From Chloroflexota bacterium (lineage in GTDB: Bacteria; Chloroflexota; Limnocylindria; Limnocylindrales; CSP1-4): a stretch of DNA of 64,000 bases. The stretch lies in the NCBI GenBank assembly GCA_947475545.1, contig CANJLL010000005.1, positions 124,001 through 188,000 on the forward strand, read 5' to 3'. The notes below the pieces were generated by a model that worked only from the letters and a program-made list of their open reading frames with translations, searched no databases and was not told where the DNA came from. Position 1 is the first letter of the stretch, and each line of letters begins with the position of its first letter. Shown here piece by piece: positions 16,921 through 24,957 of the stretch. The position numbers and the translations under genes were made by a program.

Positions 16921-18630
16921 TCAGTGCGTGTCGAAGACCGCCTGGTAGGCCTTGACCGCTCGAGCAGTGGCCTCCATCTCGGCGGCGGTGGGGTTGGCCG
17001 GATCCTTCGCGACCGGCAGCGCGCCGAACCGCAGCAGGCAGGCCATGAGCAGCAGGCGCGCCTTGGTGGCGGTCAGGTTGGCGCCCGCGATCCCGAACGG
17101 GATGCGCGCGAAGACGTAGCCCTCGGCGTTCCCGCGGCTGACCTTGACGACCGGCATCCCGGAGAAGATCGCCAGGCGGATCGCCGCGTCCCGCGACGGG
17201 CCCACGTGCGCGTACGGCACGGAGGCCTCCGCCACGAAGCCGGCCAGCGGGGCGTGCTCCAGGTTGTGCGCCATCCGGCTCATCAGCTCGATCTCCGCGG
17301 CGGGGTCCGTGGAGCCCTCGTCGTACCGGGCGTGCTTGAAGATGGTGACCTTGGGGATGGCGGACTCCAGGAGGTCGCCATTGGCGTCCCGGACCGGGAC
17401 GTCCACCGCCTCGGGGCCGCCGTCCGTGCCGCACCGTGCGCCCCGGACTGCTGCCGGGATCAGGTCCAGGCGAACGGCCGAGGTGTACGTGTGGCGGCGA
17501 TTGGGCCGGTAGGTCAGGACGGCCGGGCCGGGCTTGCCCATGGTGCCCACCACGCCGCCGTGCCCGCCGGTGACGATGTAGCCGCCGGGCCGGTCGTCGC
17601 CCTTCTGGACCTCGCGGGCGCTGATGATCATCTCGTCGATGGTGGTGACCACGCCCACGCTGTCGCGGCCGGCCTCGTCCTGCCAGATCCCCGACACGAT
17701 GTACTCGGCGGCGTCGACGACGTTCTTGTGGCCGCTGATGTCGATGTGCCCGGCGATCCCCACGATGGGCCGGTCGGTGGGGATCAGCAGGTTGAGCCAG
17801 TACGACGTCTCCTCGACGTGCGGGCTCCCCTCCAGCCAGATCCCGCCCGCGTACGCGCCGGATGCCAGCGCCCGCGCCACCTGATTGGTCAGGATCGCGA
17901 GGCGGCCGGGGCCCGGCTCGCGGCGATGAGCTGCCGGCCGGTAGGGCCAGAAGTCGTCGCCCAGCGTCTCGGGCTCGATGTCGCCCTCGCCGACGTCGGT
18001 TCGCCGCTCGGCCGGGAGGCCCTTCCGGTAGCCACCCGATGGGGCGGCCCGGTAGAAGTCGTAGTCGGCCTTGCTGGCCAGCTGGCCCACGGCCCCGTCG
18101 TCGTCCATGTCGAACCGGTCGATCTCCTCGAACAGCCGGCTGGCGTCGGGGTAGAACGGGAAGCGGGTTTGCTCCACGGGGGCGCCGAACCAGGCGGCAT
18201 CGCCATCCCACGGGCTGCCGTCGGCCTGGCGGGCCATGTACGGGAGCGGGTAGAGGCCGTCCTCGGGGCGGAGCTCCATCTCGAAGACCGGCTTGTCCAC
18301 CGGCGAGGTGCGCTCCGGGTGAAAGCTGCCGTCCGGGGCGAGGTAGCCGTCGGGCGGGGCGTACAGCTCCGCCATGTCGGATTCCATGGGGTGGGCGGAG
18401 AACTGCTCCACGTAGACCTTGACGGGGGCGGCCAGGCGCTGCGGGCGGAGCGGCTCGTAGCGGATGGGGCGGCCGTCGCGGCCCACCACGCGCTCCAGCC
18501 CGTACTTCTCGGCGGCCTTGAGCCCGGTGACCAGCGGCATGCTGTTCAGGACGGTCGCGGTGGGGCCGGCGAAGACCGCGATCCTGGGCCTGGGCCCCGT
18601 GGGCTGGGCTGGCGTGCGACGAACCGGCAT
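16921..18630 (-). CDS. Asparaginase/glutaminase-fold protein, large
   Basis: A 569-aa protein whose core resembles type I asparaginases: IAVFAGPTATVLNSMPLVTG at the start, GGIWLEGSPHVEETSYWLNL and RPIVGIAGHIDISGHKNVVD in the middle, and FSGMPVVKVSRGNAEGYVF near the C-terminus. It is far longer than asparaginase (about 330 aa) because of inserts at residues 80-200. The classical TGGT catalytic loop is not obvious, so true asparaginase activity is doubtful. ATG 18630 has GGGAGG upstream; a TATGAT -10 box lies at 18671-18676. First gene of an operon with CPBP protease. Confidence 0.7.
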   Translation of the reverse strand: MPVRRTPAQPTGPRPRIAVFAGPTATVLNSMPLVTGLKAAEKYGLERVVGRDGRPIRYEPLRPQRLAAPVKVYVEQFSAHPMESDMAELYAPPDGYLAPDGSFHPERTSPVDKPVFEMELRPEDGLYPLPYMARQADGSPWDGDAAWFGAPVEQTRFPFYPDASRLFEEIDRFDMDDDGAVGQLASKADYDFYRAAPSGGYRKGLPAERRTDVGEGDIEPETLGDDFWPYRPAAHRREPGPGRLAILTNQVARALASGAYAGGIWLEGSPHVEETSYWLNLLIPTDRPIVGIAGHIDISGHKNVVDAAEYIVSGIWQDEAGRDSVGVVTTIDEMIISAREVQKGDDRPGGYIVTGGHGGVVGTMGKPGPAVLTYRPNRRHTYTSAVRLDLIPAAVRGARCGTDGGPEAVDVPVRDANGDLLESAIPKVTIFKHARYDEGSTDPAAEIELMSRMAHNLEHAPLAGFVAEASVPYAHVGPSRDAAIRLAIFSGMPVVKVSRGNAEGYVFARIPFGIAGANLTATKARLLLMACLLRFGALPVAKDPANPTAAEMEATARAVKAYQAVFDTH

Positions 18631-18670
18631 AGCGGCCTCCCTGCGCTGACGTTCGGGCGATCGGGCTTCG

Positions 18671-18676
18671 ATCATA
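18671..18676 (-). promoter_or_regulatory. -10 box TATGAT for the asparaginase-like operon
   Basis: On the minus strand TATGAT reads 18676-18671, about 40 nt upstream of ATG 18630. This leaves a short leader that contains the GGGAGG ribosome-binding site. No good -35 is seen. Confidence 0.45.
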
Positions 18677-18716
18677 GGGGCCGACCGAAGCCGGCGGGTG
18701 ATCCTGCCGGTCGGGC

Positions 18717-18722
18717 TAGAAT
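18717..18722 (+). promoter_or_regulatory. -10 box TAGAAT for the 18780 gene
   Basis: TAGAAT lies 57 nt upstream of ATG 18780 and would give a leader of about 50 nt, with an AGGAA ribosome-binding site near the start. It is divergent from the box at 18671. Confidence 0.4.
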
Positions 18723-18779
18723 GGGGCTCAGACCCCGTCCAACCCCGCGCTCAGGCGCCAATCAGCGGCAGGAACACCG

Positions 18780-19082
18780 ATGGCCCGAACCACCTACCAG
18801 CACAACCGGATCACCGCCTTCGAGATCGACGGCCGGCCGGTCTCCACCTCATCGGCCGAGCTGGCCCGGATCAGCACGCTCGACAGCGACGACGAGGTCA
18901 TCAACCTCGAGTGGGAGGTGGCGGGCAAGAGCCAGGAGGAGATCCCCGACGGGGTCCACGCCTTCGCCATGACGATCAACGGCCAGCGCCACGTCCAGCG
19001 CGGGGTCTTCCGCGAGACGCACGCGGATGGCTGGTGGGTGTTCAAGATCATCGGGCTGGACACGCTCAAACCCAACATCTGA
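18780..19082 (+). CDS. Hypothetical 100-aa protein
   Basis: A small acidic soluble protein of 100 aa. It starts MARTTYQHNRITAFEIDGRP and includes EVINLEWEVAGKSQEEIP, then a beta-rich end with HAFAMTINGQRHVQRGVFRE. The pattern of alternating strands suggests a compact beta-sandwich or barrel. AGGAA lies about 8 nt upstream of ATG 18780. It is followed by a 419-nt gene-free stretch. I do not recognise the family and assign no function. Confidence 0.65.
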   Translation: MARTTYQHNRITAFEIDGRPVSTSSAELARISTLDSDDEVINLEWEVAGKSQEEIPDGVHAFAMTINGQRHVQRGVFRETHADGWWVFKIIGLDTLKPNI

Positions 19083-19501
19083 GCGGCGCCCAGGCGGGGC
19101 TCAGGCGGCGCCCGGCGACGGGCCGGCAGGCCCGCAGGCCGCCCGGGCGGCGACGGGCCGGCAGGCCGCCCGAGCCGGCCCCTGGGCGTGGCCCGAATGT
19201 TCTGCTGCAGGACAACCGGACGAGCCGGGCACCCGTCCGGCGTCGCAGACGGGGCCTGAGCGCCCGATTCGGCGGTCGCGACCGTCCGGGGTCGGCCACG
19301 GGGGCGGTTGACGTTCGAAATCCGGCTCCTTCAGACTCGCCGACCCCCGGCCGAGGTGTCTTCGGTTGCCAACCAGGCCGCTCCCTCGCGCGGCTGTCCT
19401 CCACGGGAACATCGTCCGGTCGGAAGGCCCGATAGCCCCGGCGGACCGAAGCTCGGCGGGCCTGATCGCGGCCGTCGGCGATGGTCGACGGGGGTCTGGT
19501 C
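19083..19501. other. Gene-free stretch between convergent genes
   Basis: I see no convincing gene here: short frames on both strands lack starts, signals or family features. It contains two copies of a 19-nt GC-rich direct repeat (CGGCGACGGGCCGGCAGGC at 19113-19131 and 19148-19166) and a 12-nt perfect palindrome CGGTCGCGACCG at 19273-19284. It separates convergent transcription units and may hold terminators. Confidence 0.6.
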
Positions 19502-20605
19502 TCAGGGGTTGACGCAGGCCTTGAGCATCGAGACCAGCGCCGCCGCGGAGTGCCCGGGCGACACGCGGATTCGTGGCGCCACCAGGCGATTGGCCGGGTA
19601 CTCCACACAGTCGTCGACCGTGGTGGTGGCGAACGTGATCCCGGCGTCAGCGGCGGCCTTGACGGCGGTGCTGTTCACGGAGCCGTAGGGGTAGGCGAGC
19701 GTCGTGGGCCTGACCCCCGTCAAGCGGGCGATCGTATCGCTGGCGCCGCTGACCTGCGAGAAGGCATTCGCGTACGACTGGGCCGAGAGGTCCACGTGCT
19801 GGCGAGTGTGGTTGGCGACCTCCATGCCCGCGGCGTGGAGCGCCCGGACCATGTCGGACGACAGGAACGGGGCGATGTCGATCCGGTCCGTGATGATGTA
19901 GAAGGTGCCGACGAAGCCGTAGCGCTGGAGGATGGGCATAGCGTTCTGCCAGCCGTCCGCATAGCCGTCATCGAACGTGACCACGACGGTCCTGGGCGCC
20001 GGCTTGGTGCCCGCAGTCAGTGCCGCCGACAGCTGGGCCGCCGTGATCGTGGTCCAGCCCGCGTCCTTGAGCGCATGCATATGGGCGTCGAACAGGGTCG
20101 GCGAGACCACCAGCCCGGCCAGGGCGTCGGGCGGCGCAGGTGCGGTAATGAGGTGGTACATCAGCACCGGCACGTGCCAGGCGCCGGGCGGGATCGGCGC
20201 GCCGGCTTTGGGCGTCGGGGCCGGGGTGGGCGTGGGCGATGGCACCGGCGTGGGCGGCGGATCAGGCGGGTCCGTGGCGAGCCACGCGATGTTGGCAGTG
20301 TTGAGCTGGCTGGCCGGCATGACCCATGGGCCGCCCGCCGCCATGGCGAGCGTCGGGTCGCCATGGCGGGCATCGGAGTCGCCGGGCAGGGCGCCGAGCC
20401 CGGTCGCGGGGAGCGATCGGCTGGGCTGGGCCGGGTCCGATGGTGCGCTGGCGGGTGTGGCGGCGGCACAGGCGGCGGTCAGCATCAGGGTCAGCGCCCA
20501 GGCGCTGGCGCGGCGCAGGGACGCCCCGGGGCGTCCCTGCGCGCTACGGCGCTCGTGCGCCCGATCGATCGTCGGATCCGCCCGCGCGGCCCGCCGGGAC
20601 CTCAT
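19502..20605 (-). CDS. Secreted polysaccharide deacetylase (NodB domain)
   Basis: A 367-aa exported carbohydrate esterase (CE4). An N-terminal hydrophobic segment with LMLTAACAAA looks like a lipoprotein-type signal. A PT-rich linker (PTPVPSPTPTPAPTP) follows. The NodB domain has WHVPVLMYHLIT, motif 1 VTFDDGYADG with the catalytic and metal Asp pair, and motif 2 EVANHTRQHVDLS with the two zinc histidines; TTLAYPYGSVN is motif 3. ATG 20605 is preferred to 20623 because GGAGG lies upstream. It likely removes acetyl groups from cell-wall or surface glycans. A second, diverged copy is at 43562. Confidence 0.88.
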   Translation of the reverse strand: MRSRRAARADPTIDRAHERRSAQGRPGASLRRASAWALTLMLTAACAAATPASAPSDPAQPSRSLPATGLGALPGDSDARHGDPTLAMAAGGPWVMPASQLNTANIAWLATDPPDPPPTPVPSPTPTPAPTPKAGAPIPPGAWHVPVLMYHLITAPAPPDALAGLVVSPTLFDAHMHALKDAGWTTITAAQLSAALTAGTKPAPRTVVVTFDDGYADGWQNAMPILQRYGFVGTFYIITDRIDIAPFLSSDMVRALHAAGMEVANHTRQHVDLSAQSYANAFSQVSGASDTIARLTGVRPTTLAYPYGSVNSTAVKAAADAGITFATTTVDDCVEYPANRLVAPRIRVSPGHSAAALVSMLKACVNP

Positions 20606-20686
20606 CCCTGGATGAACCTCCATTCGCTGCCCACACGGGCTCGCGGATCGTATCCCGATGTGGGAGCCCGTGTCTGGAGCGGGCCT

Positions 20687-22303
20687 TCAGGGGCTGGTGC
20701 GCGGGGTCGGGGCCCCCACGCTGAAGTCGGCGGCGTTGTTGTTCGTGTCCAGGTACGGCGAGCTGCGCCGGATCGACTGGGTCGCGCTGCCGCCCGGCGC
20801 TACCCCGGTCTCGTAGCAGTTGCCGGCCGTGGAGAAGAAGCCGACGAGGTCGACGATTCCCGGCCCCGCGCAGCCGGCCAGCTTCGCGATGCCGCTGACC
20901 AGGGCGACGGCCGCGCCTCCGGAGGTGCTGAGGTTCCAGGACTTGTCCTGGGGTGTGGTCGCGTACGGCGTCGGCAGCGCGCCACCGTTCGAGGTTCCGT
21001 CGTTGTAGGCCCTGACCAGGTAGAAGCCGCCCGCCGGGACACTCACGTTCGGGAGCGCGAATGGGGTTTGCCAGACGCCCGCCTTGTCGTGCTGCAGGGA
21101 GAGGCCATTCAGGCTGACCGCTGAGGTGCCGGTGTTCGCAAGGACGATGAAGTCGCTGGCATAGGCCGCCCCGGTCTTTCCTCCACCGGGATACACCTCG
21201 GCGATCACCAGCTTGCCGATGGTCGGCGTCGGCGTGGCTACGGGCGTCGGCGTGGGGTTGGCCACGGGCGTCGGGGTCGGCGTCGGCGTGGGCGTTGGGG
21301 TCGGCGCCGGCGTGGGCGTTGGGGTCGGGCCGGGGAGCCGCAGCTTCCACCGCGCGACGAAGAAGTTGGCGATCCACGGGATGATCGATGCGTCGTAGCT
21401 GGTCGGCGTGTGGCCGGCTCCCGAGATGAGGTGCAGCTCCGACGTGCCGTTGGCGGCCCTGATCGCCGCGTCCAGGTCCCGCGCATTCTGCGAATTGATC
21501 GTCGTATCGGCCGTGCCGTGGACGATCAACGTCGGCATGATCTGTGTCGATCGGGCCGCGGTCAGGTAGGGGTACGACCAGCCGCGCATCGGGATCTCGG
21601 GCGCGCCCCACAGGGTGGCGTTGGCGACCATCCCGGACCTGTCCCAGGCCGAGGCCAGGGTGGTGTCCGGGGCGTACACGGCGTCCGGGTCTGGCCCGGG
21701 GAACTGGCTCACGGTCTGGGTGATCCGGCCTCCAGCCGAGCCGCCGGCGACAAAGATCAGGTTCGGGTCGATCCGGTAGGTGGCCGCGTTGGCGCGGATC
21801 CAGTCCAGCGCGGAGCGCGCATCGCGGGTGGCGTCCTGCAGCGCGGCCCACTCCGGCGTCCCGGCCACGTCCGCATCGGCATGCCCGTCGCCGGTCCTGA
21901 ACCGGCGGCGGTACTCGATCGAGATCGACACGTAGCCGCGGCGCGCGAACTCCTTGGCGTAGTTGACGATGTAGCTCTGGGTCTTGGTCGTGTCCTGGCG
22001 GAACCCGCCGCCGTGGATCCAGACGATGACCGGCCGGCCCGTCGTGAGGTCGCCGCTTGGCTGGTAGATGTCGAGGCCCAGGGTCACGGTGGTGTGACCG
22101 GTGGAGGGGTACGTCGTCTGCTCGACGCTCGCGTAGGCGACGTTGCTGGTGACCGTCGTGGTGCTGAACCGCTTGACGAGGAAGTCGTCCGGGTTCAGCG
22201 CCGCGCCCCGGGCGCCGCCTGGTGGGAGGCTCAGCAGGCCGGCCAGGCAGAGCAGCAGTGCGGCAGACAGGGACCGACCGGAGGACGCCCCCCTGCGCGT
22301 CAC
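20687..22303 (-). CDS. Secreted esterase fused to a C-terminal lamin-tail-like domain
   Basis: A 538-aa exported protein. After a signal peptide comes an alpha/beta-hydrolase of the carboxylesterase/lipase type: oxyanion loop IVWIHGGGFRQD (residues 97-100 HGGG), nucleophile elbow VAGGSAGG (Ser189), Asp266 in VHGTADTTIN and His298 in SGAGHTP. Residues 325-370 are a PT-repeat linker. The C-terminal 170 residues begin LVIAEVYPGGGKTGAAYASD and match lamin-tail (LTD) beta domains, which often anchor or bind nucleic acid or wall polymers. GTG 22303 overlaps the preceding stop (GTGA); GTG 22330 is an alternative. Confidence 0.82.
   Translation of the reverse strand: MTRRGASSGRSLSAALLLCLAGLLSLPPGGARGAALNPDDFLVKRFSTTTVTSNVAYASVEQTTYPSTGHTTVTLGLDIYQPSGDLTTGRPVIVWIHGGGFRQDTTKTQSYIVNYAKEFARRGYVSISIEYRRRFRTGDGHADADVAGTPEWAALQDATRDARSALDWIRANAATYRIDPNLIFVAGGSAGGRITQTVSQFPGPDPDAVYAPDTTLASAWDRSGMVANATLWGAPEIPMRGWSYPYLTAARSTQIMPTLIVHGTADTTINSQNARDLDAAIRAANGTSELHLISGAGHTPTSYDASIIPWIANFFVARWKLRLPGPTPTPTPAPTPTPTPTPTPTPVANPTPTPVATPTPTIGKLVIAEVYPGGGKTGAAYASDFIVLANTGTSAVSLNGLSLQHDKAGVWQTPFALPNVSVPAGGFYLVRAYNDGTSNGGALPTPYATTPQDKSWNLSTSGGAAVALVSGIAKLAGCAGPGIVDLVGFFSTAGNCYETGVAPGGSATQSIRRSSPYLDTNNNAADFSVGAPTPRTSP
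21213..21335. repeat. Degenerate 6-nt repeat encoding a PT linker
   Basis: Tandem GGCGTC/GGGGTC-type hexamers run through the esterase gene and encode alternating Pro-Thr with occasional Val, Ala or Asn on the minus strand. It is coding, and typical of linkers between exported domains. Confidence 0.8.
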
Positions 22304-23214
22304 GGCAGGACGAGGCCCGTCTTGCTCCACCAGCTCTGATACTCGTACGTCGCGGTCAGGGGATCCGCGCCCGGGGCGCGGACGGCCATCCGGAACAGTC
22401 CGGCCTCGAAGCCGTCGGAGGCGTAGATCACGAACTTCTTGCCGATATTCGCGGCATCCGCCGGGATCGTCACCTGGTGGCTGCCACCGGTCCAGCAGCC
22501 GAGCTGCGTGCCGCGATTGTTGGCGTGGAAGTCAGGGTTGAGAAACGCGCAGATCTGGGGTGCGTTGGCGTACATCGACTGGATCGTGACCGAACCGCCC
22601 GGAACGACGTTGCTCTCCGGCGATGTCAGCACTGCGACCGCGTAATCGTGGCCCGTGTACCAGCTGCCACCGCCGTTGAGCGGCGTGGATCGCCCGGACT
22701 TGTTCGGCGAACAGGAGACGATGCAGACCTGGCTCCGCGCGGTGGTGAACTGGCGCTGCCCGTCGGCGTTGGTCGGGATGTCGACGTGCCAGTGGATCTC
22801 GTGGCGGCCGATCGACCATTTCGAGAAGTCAACACTCTCGGTCCAGGTCCAGCTGCAATCGGCGCACGGACCCAGGCTTCCGGCGCTATAGCCGGTCCCG
22901 GTTCCGTTCGCCGGGAAGGCGTGCTTGACCTTGATCGTGGCCCCGCCCACGTTGCCGTCATCGATTCGGAAGTAGGTCGCCTTGCTGGGTTGATCGTGGA
23001 GCTTCACCGTGACCTGGAAGCTGTACCTGGTTTGGGGGATCGGCTTGCCGTCGACCGGGTGGTTGCCAACCTCGACGTGGACATGGGCGCCGACGTCGGG
23101 CGTGGCCGCCACCACGGGCGCCGGGCCAGCCACGGCTGCTGAGGCCAGGACGAGCGCAAGGGCGGCCGCGGAGGCCCAGAGGACGCGGACACTTCCAGAT
23201 GGCGTTTGCGACAC
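22300..23214 (-). CDS. Exported protein of unknown function, Cys-rich centre
   Basis: A 304-aa secreted protein with a signal peptide (VLWASAAALALVLASAAVAG). The mature part starts TPDVGAHVHVEVGNHPVDGK and is beta-rich. Two cysteine pairs, GPCADCSWTW and VCIVSCSPNKSG, plus single cysteines in QICAFLN and LGCWTGG suggest disulfides. Histidines cluster in GRHEIHWHVDIPTN. GTG 23214 has AAGGGGG upstream. The stop overlaps the esterase start by 4 nt, so the pair is translated together and may act on the same extracellular substrate. Family not recognised. Confidence 0.7.
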   Translation of the reverse strand: MSQTPSGSVRVLWASAAALALVLASAAVAGPAPVVAATPDVGAHVHVEVGNHPVDGKPIPQTRYSFQVTVKLHDQPSKATYFRIDDGNVGGATIKVKHAFPANGTGTGYSAGSLGPCADCSWTWTESVDFSKWSIGRHEIHWHVDIPTNADGQRQFTTARSQVCIVSCSPNKSGRSTPLNGGGSWYTGHDYAVAVLTSPESNVVPGGSVTIQSMYANAPQICAFLNPDFHANNRGTQLGCWTGGSHQVTIPADAANIGKKFVIYASDGFEAGLFRMAVRAPGADPLTATYEYQSWWSKTGLVLP

Positions 23215-23343
23215 AGAGGACCCCCTTGAGCCAGCACGGTAGGCGCGACAGGCTAGGCTGCAGTTGCGCCCGACGTCAATCGACACTTCGACCGGGTCTC
23301 GGGTGGGCGGCAACCGAGACCCGGCGCTGATCGAGCTCGGCAC

Positions 23344-24759
23344 TCACGTGCCCGTGCCTGCCCAGGGGTCGTAGTCCGGGTCGAGCGGCTCCTGGGGCGG
23401 GCGCAGCGCCTCCGGCACGTGGGTCAGGTTCACCCGGATCCGCGTCCACGTTGTCGACCGGCCGCGCATCGAGTCCACCAGCACATCGGCTGGTTCCAGC
23501 GCCGCGGCGGCCTCAGGGTGGCGGGCCTTCCAGCGGTCCAGTCCCGCGAGCGCCTCGTCCTTGTGGGCGGCCCGCGCGATCTCGATGACGGGGATGCTGC
23601 TCTTGCGGCGGCCCGTTGGGGTGGGCCGTGAGGGGACGGGGCCGTCGGCGCGGGCCGCGGCCGCGTGCTCCTCCACGGCCCGCGCGATCCGCCGCTCCAT
23701 CGCCTCGCGCTGCTTCTCGCGACGAGCCTCCGCCTCGGGGCCGTCGTACTCCGCGGCGGCCCGCCGCTGGCGCGACGGCATGACCCGCGGCGGCTCGCCC
23801 TCCTGCTTGCGGTAGTTGGGCGGCCACGGGGCGTCGCCCTGGCCCTCCGCCTCCTGGCGCGCCACCAGCTCCATGAGCCGCTCCAGCCCGCCGGGCGCGG
23901 CGTCGATCCCTGCCCCCGGGTCGCCCAGCGCCGCGTAGCGCGCGGGCACGGTCAGCAGGGTGAAGTCCTCCGGCCGGCAGTCCGGGACCTCGTCCCAGGT
24001 GAGCGGCGCGGAGACCCGCGCGTCCGGGAGCGGCCGGACGGAGTACGCGGAGGCCACGGTTCGATCTCGCGCGTTCTGGTTGTAGTCGAGAAAGACGCCG
24101 TGACGCTCCTCCTTCCACCACCTGGACGTGGCGATGGTCGGCGCGCGGCGCTCCACCTCGCGGGCGATGGCCAGGGCGGCGCGGCGGACCTGCGCAAAGG
24201 TCCACACGGGGCGGATGCGGACGTTGATGTGGATCCCGCGGGAGCCCGAGGTCTTGGGCCAGCCCACCAGGTCCATGTCGGCGAGGACCTCCCGGCAGAC
24301 CAGCGCGACCTGGCGGATGTGCTCCCACTCCACTCCAGGTACGGGGTCCAGGTCGATGCGGAGCTCGTCGGGGTGGTCCAGGTCCTCCGCCCGGACCGGG
24401 TGTGGGTTCAGGTCGATGCAGCCCAGGTTGGCCACCCAGGCCAGGCCGGCGGCGTCGCGCAGCACGACCTCGGCGGCGGTCCGGCCGGATGGGAACGCCA
24501 GCTCCACGGTCTCGATCCAGGGCGGCCGGTGCTCCGGTGCGCGCTTCTGGAAGAACGGCTCACCTTCGGCACCATCCACGAAGCGCTTCAGCGCCATGGG
24601 ACGGCCACCCGCGCCGCGCAGCGCGCCATCGGCGACGGACAGGTAGTAGCGGACCAGGTCCAGCTTGGTGTGGCCGGCCTTCGGGAAATAGACCTTGTCG
24701 GGGTTGGAGACGGTGACCTCCCGCCCGGCCACTTCCAGGATCTCGACCCGCTTCGGCAT
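23344..24759 (-). CDS. LigD-type polymerase/primase (PolDom), stand-alone
   Basis: A 471-aa archaeo-eukaryotic primase-family polymerase as found in bacterial non-homologous end joining. It opens VTVSNPDKVYFPKAGHTKLD, has metal ligands in ELRIDLDPVPG (Asp136, Asp138), the SGSRGIHINVRI strand with His177, and the conserved AYSVRPLPDARVSAPLTWDE. After the polymerase (about 300 aa) comes a basic, low-complexity segment and a further C-terminal region ending DPDYDPWAGTGT. No ligase or phosphoesterase domain is fused, and no Ku gene is in the window. ATG 24759 is the only start matching the family. Confidence 0.9.
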   Translation of the reverse strand: MPKRVEILEVAGREVTVSNPDKVYFPKAGHTKLDLVRYYLSVADGALRGAGGRPMALKRFVDGAEGEPFFQKRAPEHRPPWIETVELAFPSGRTAAEVVLRDAAGLAWVANLGCIDLNPHPVRAEDLDHPDELRIDLDPVPGVEWEHIRQVALVCREVLADMDLVGWPKTSGSRGIHINVRIRPVWTFAQVRRAALAIAREVERRAPTIATSRWWKEERHGVFLDYNQNARDRTVASAYSVRPLPDARVSAPLTWDEVPDCRPEDFTLLTVPARYAALGDPGAGIDAAPGGLERLMELVARQEAEGQGDAPWPPNYRKQEGEPPRVMPSRQRRAAAEYDGPEAEARREKQREAMERRIARAVEEHAAAARADGPVPSRPTPTGRRKSSIPVIEIARAAHKDEALAGLDRWKARHPEAAAALEPADVLVDSMRGRSTTWTRIRVNLTHVPEALRPPQEPLDPDYDPWAGTGT

Positions 24760-24915
24760 GACCCAAACTGTACCCGGGCGCCTCAAGGGGCCACGCTGGG
24801 CGACCGGCGGCCGCCAAGGCGGCGTCCGCGACGCGTGGGGGGCGCGAGGGGGCCTGGGACTGGCGACCGCCCCCGCCGCACCCGTCCCCTGCGTCCCGAC
24901 CCAGCGGCGCGCGGC

Positions 24916-24921
24916 TAGACT
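24916..24921 (+). promoter_or_regulatory. Candidate -10 box for tandem MFS genes
   Basis: TAGACT lies 37 nt upstream of ATG 24958 in the divergent gap before the LigD-type gene. No clear -35 is seen. Confidence 0.35.
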
Positions 24922-24957
24922 GGCGCGACGGGAGGGACGACCACGCGCGATCGAGGG

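Noticed and set aside
19083..19501. A small gene or ncRNA in the gap between convergent genes.
   Set aside because: Frames lack start sites and conserved features, and no promoter or clear RNA fold stands out beyond GC-rich repeats.
21213..21335. The GGCGTC-type hexamer run as a CRISPR or regulatory minisatellite.
   Set aside because: It is in frame with the esterase gene and encodes an ordinary PT linker.
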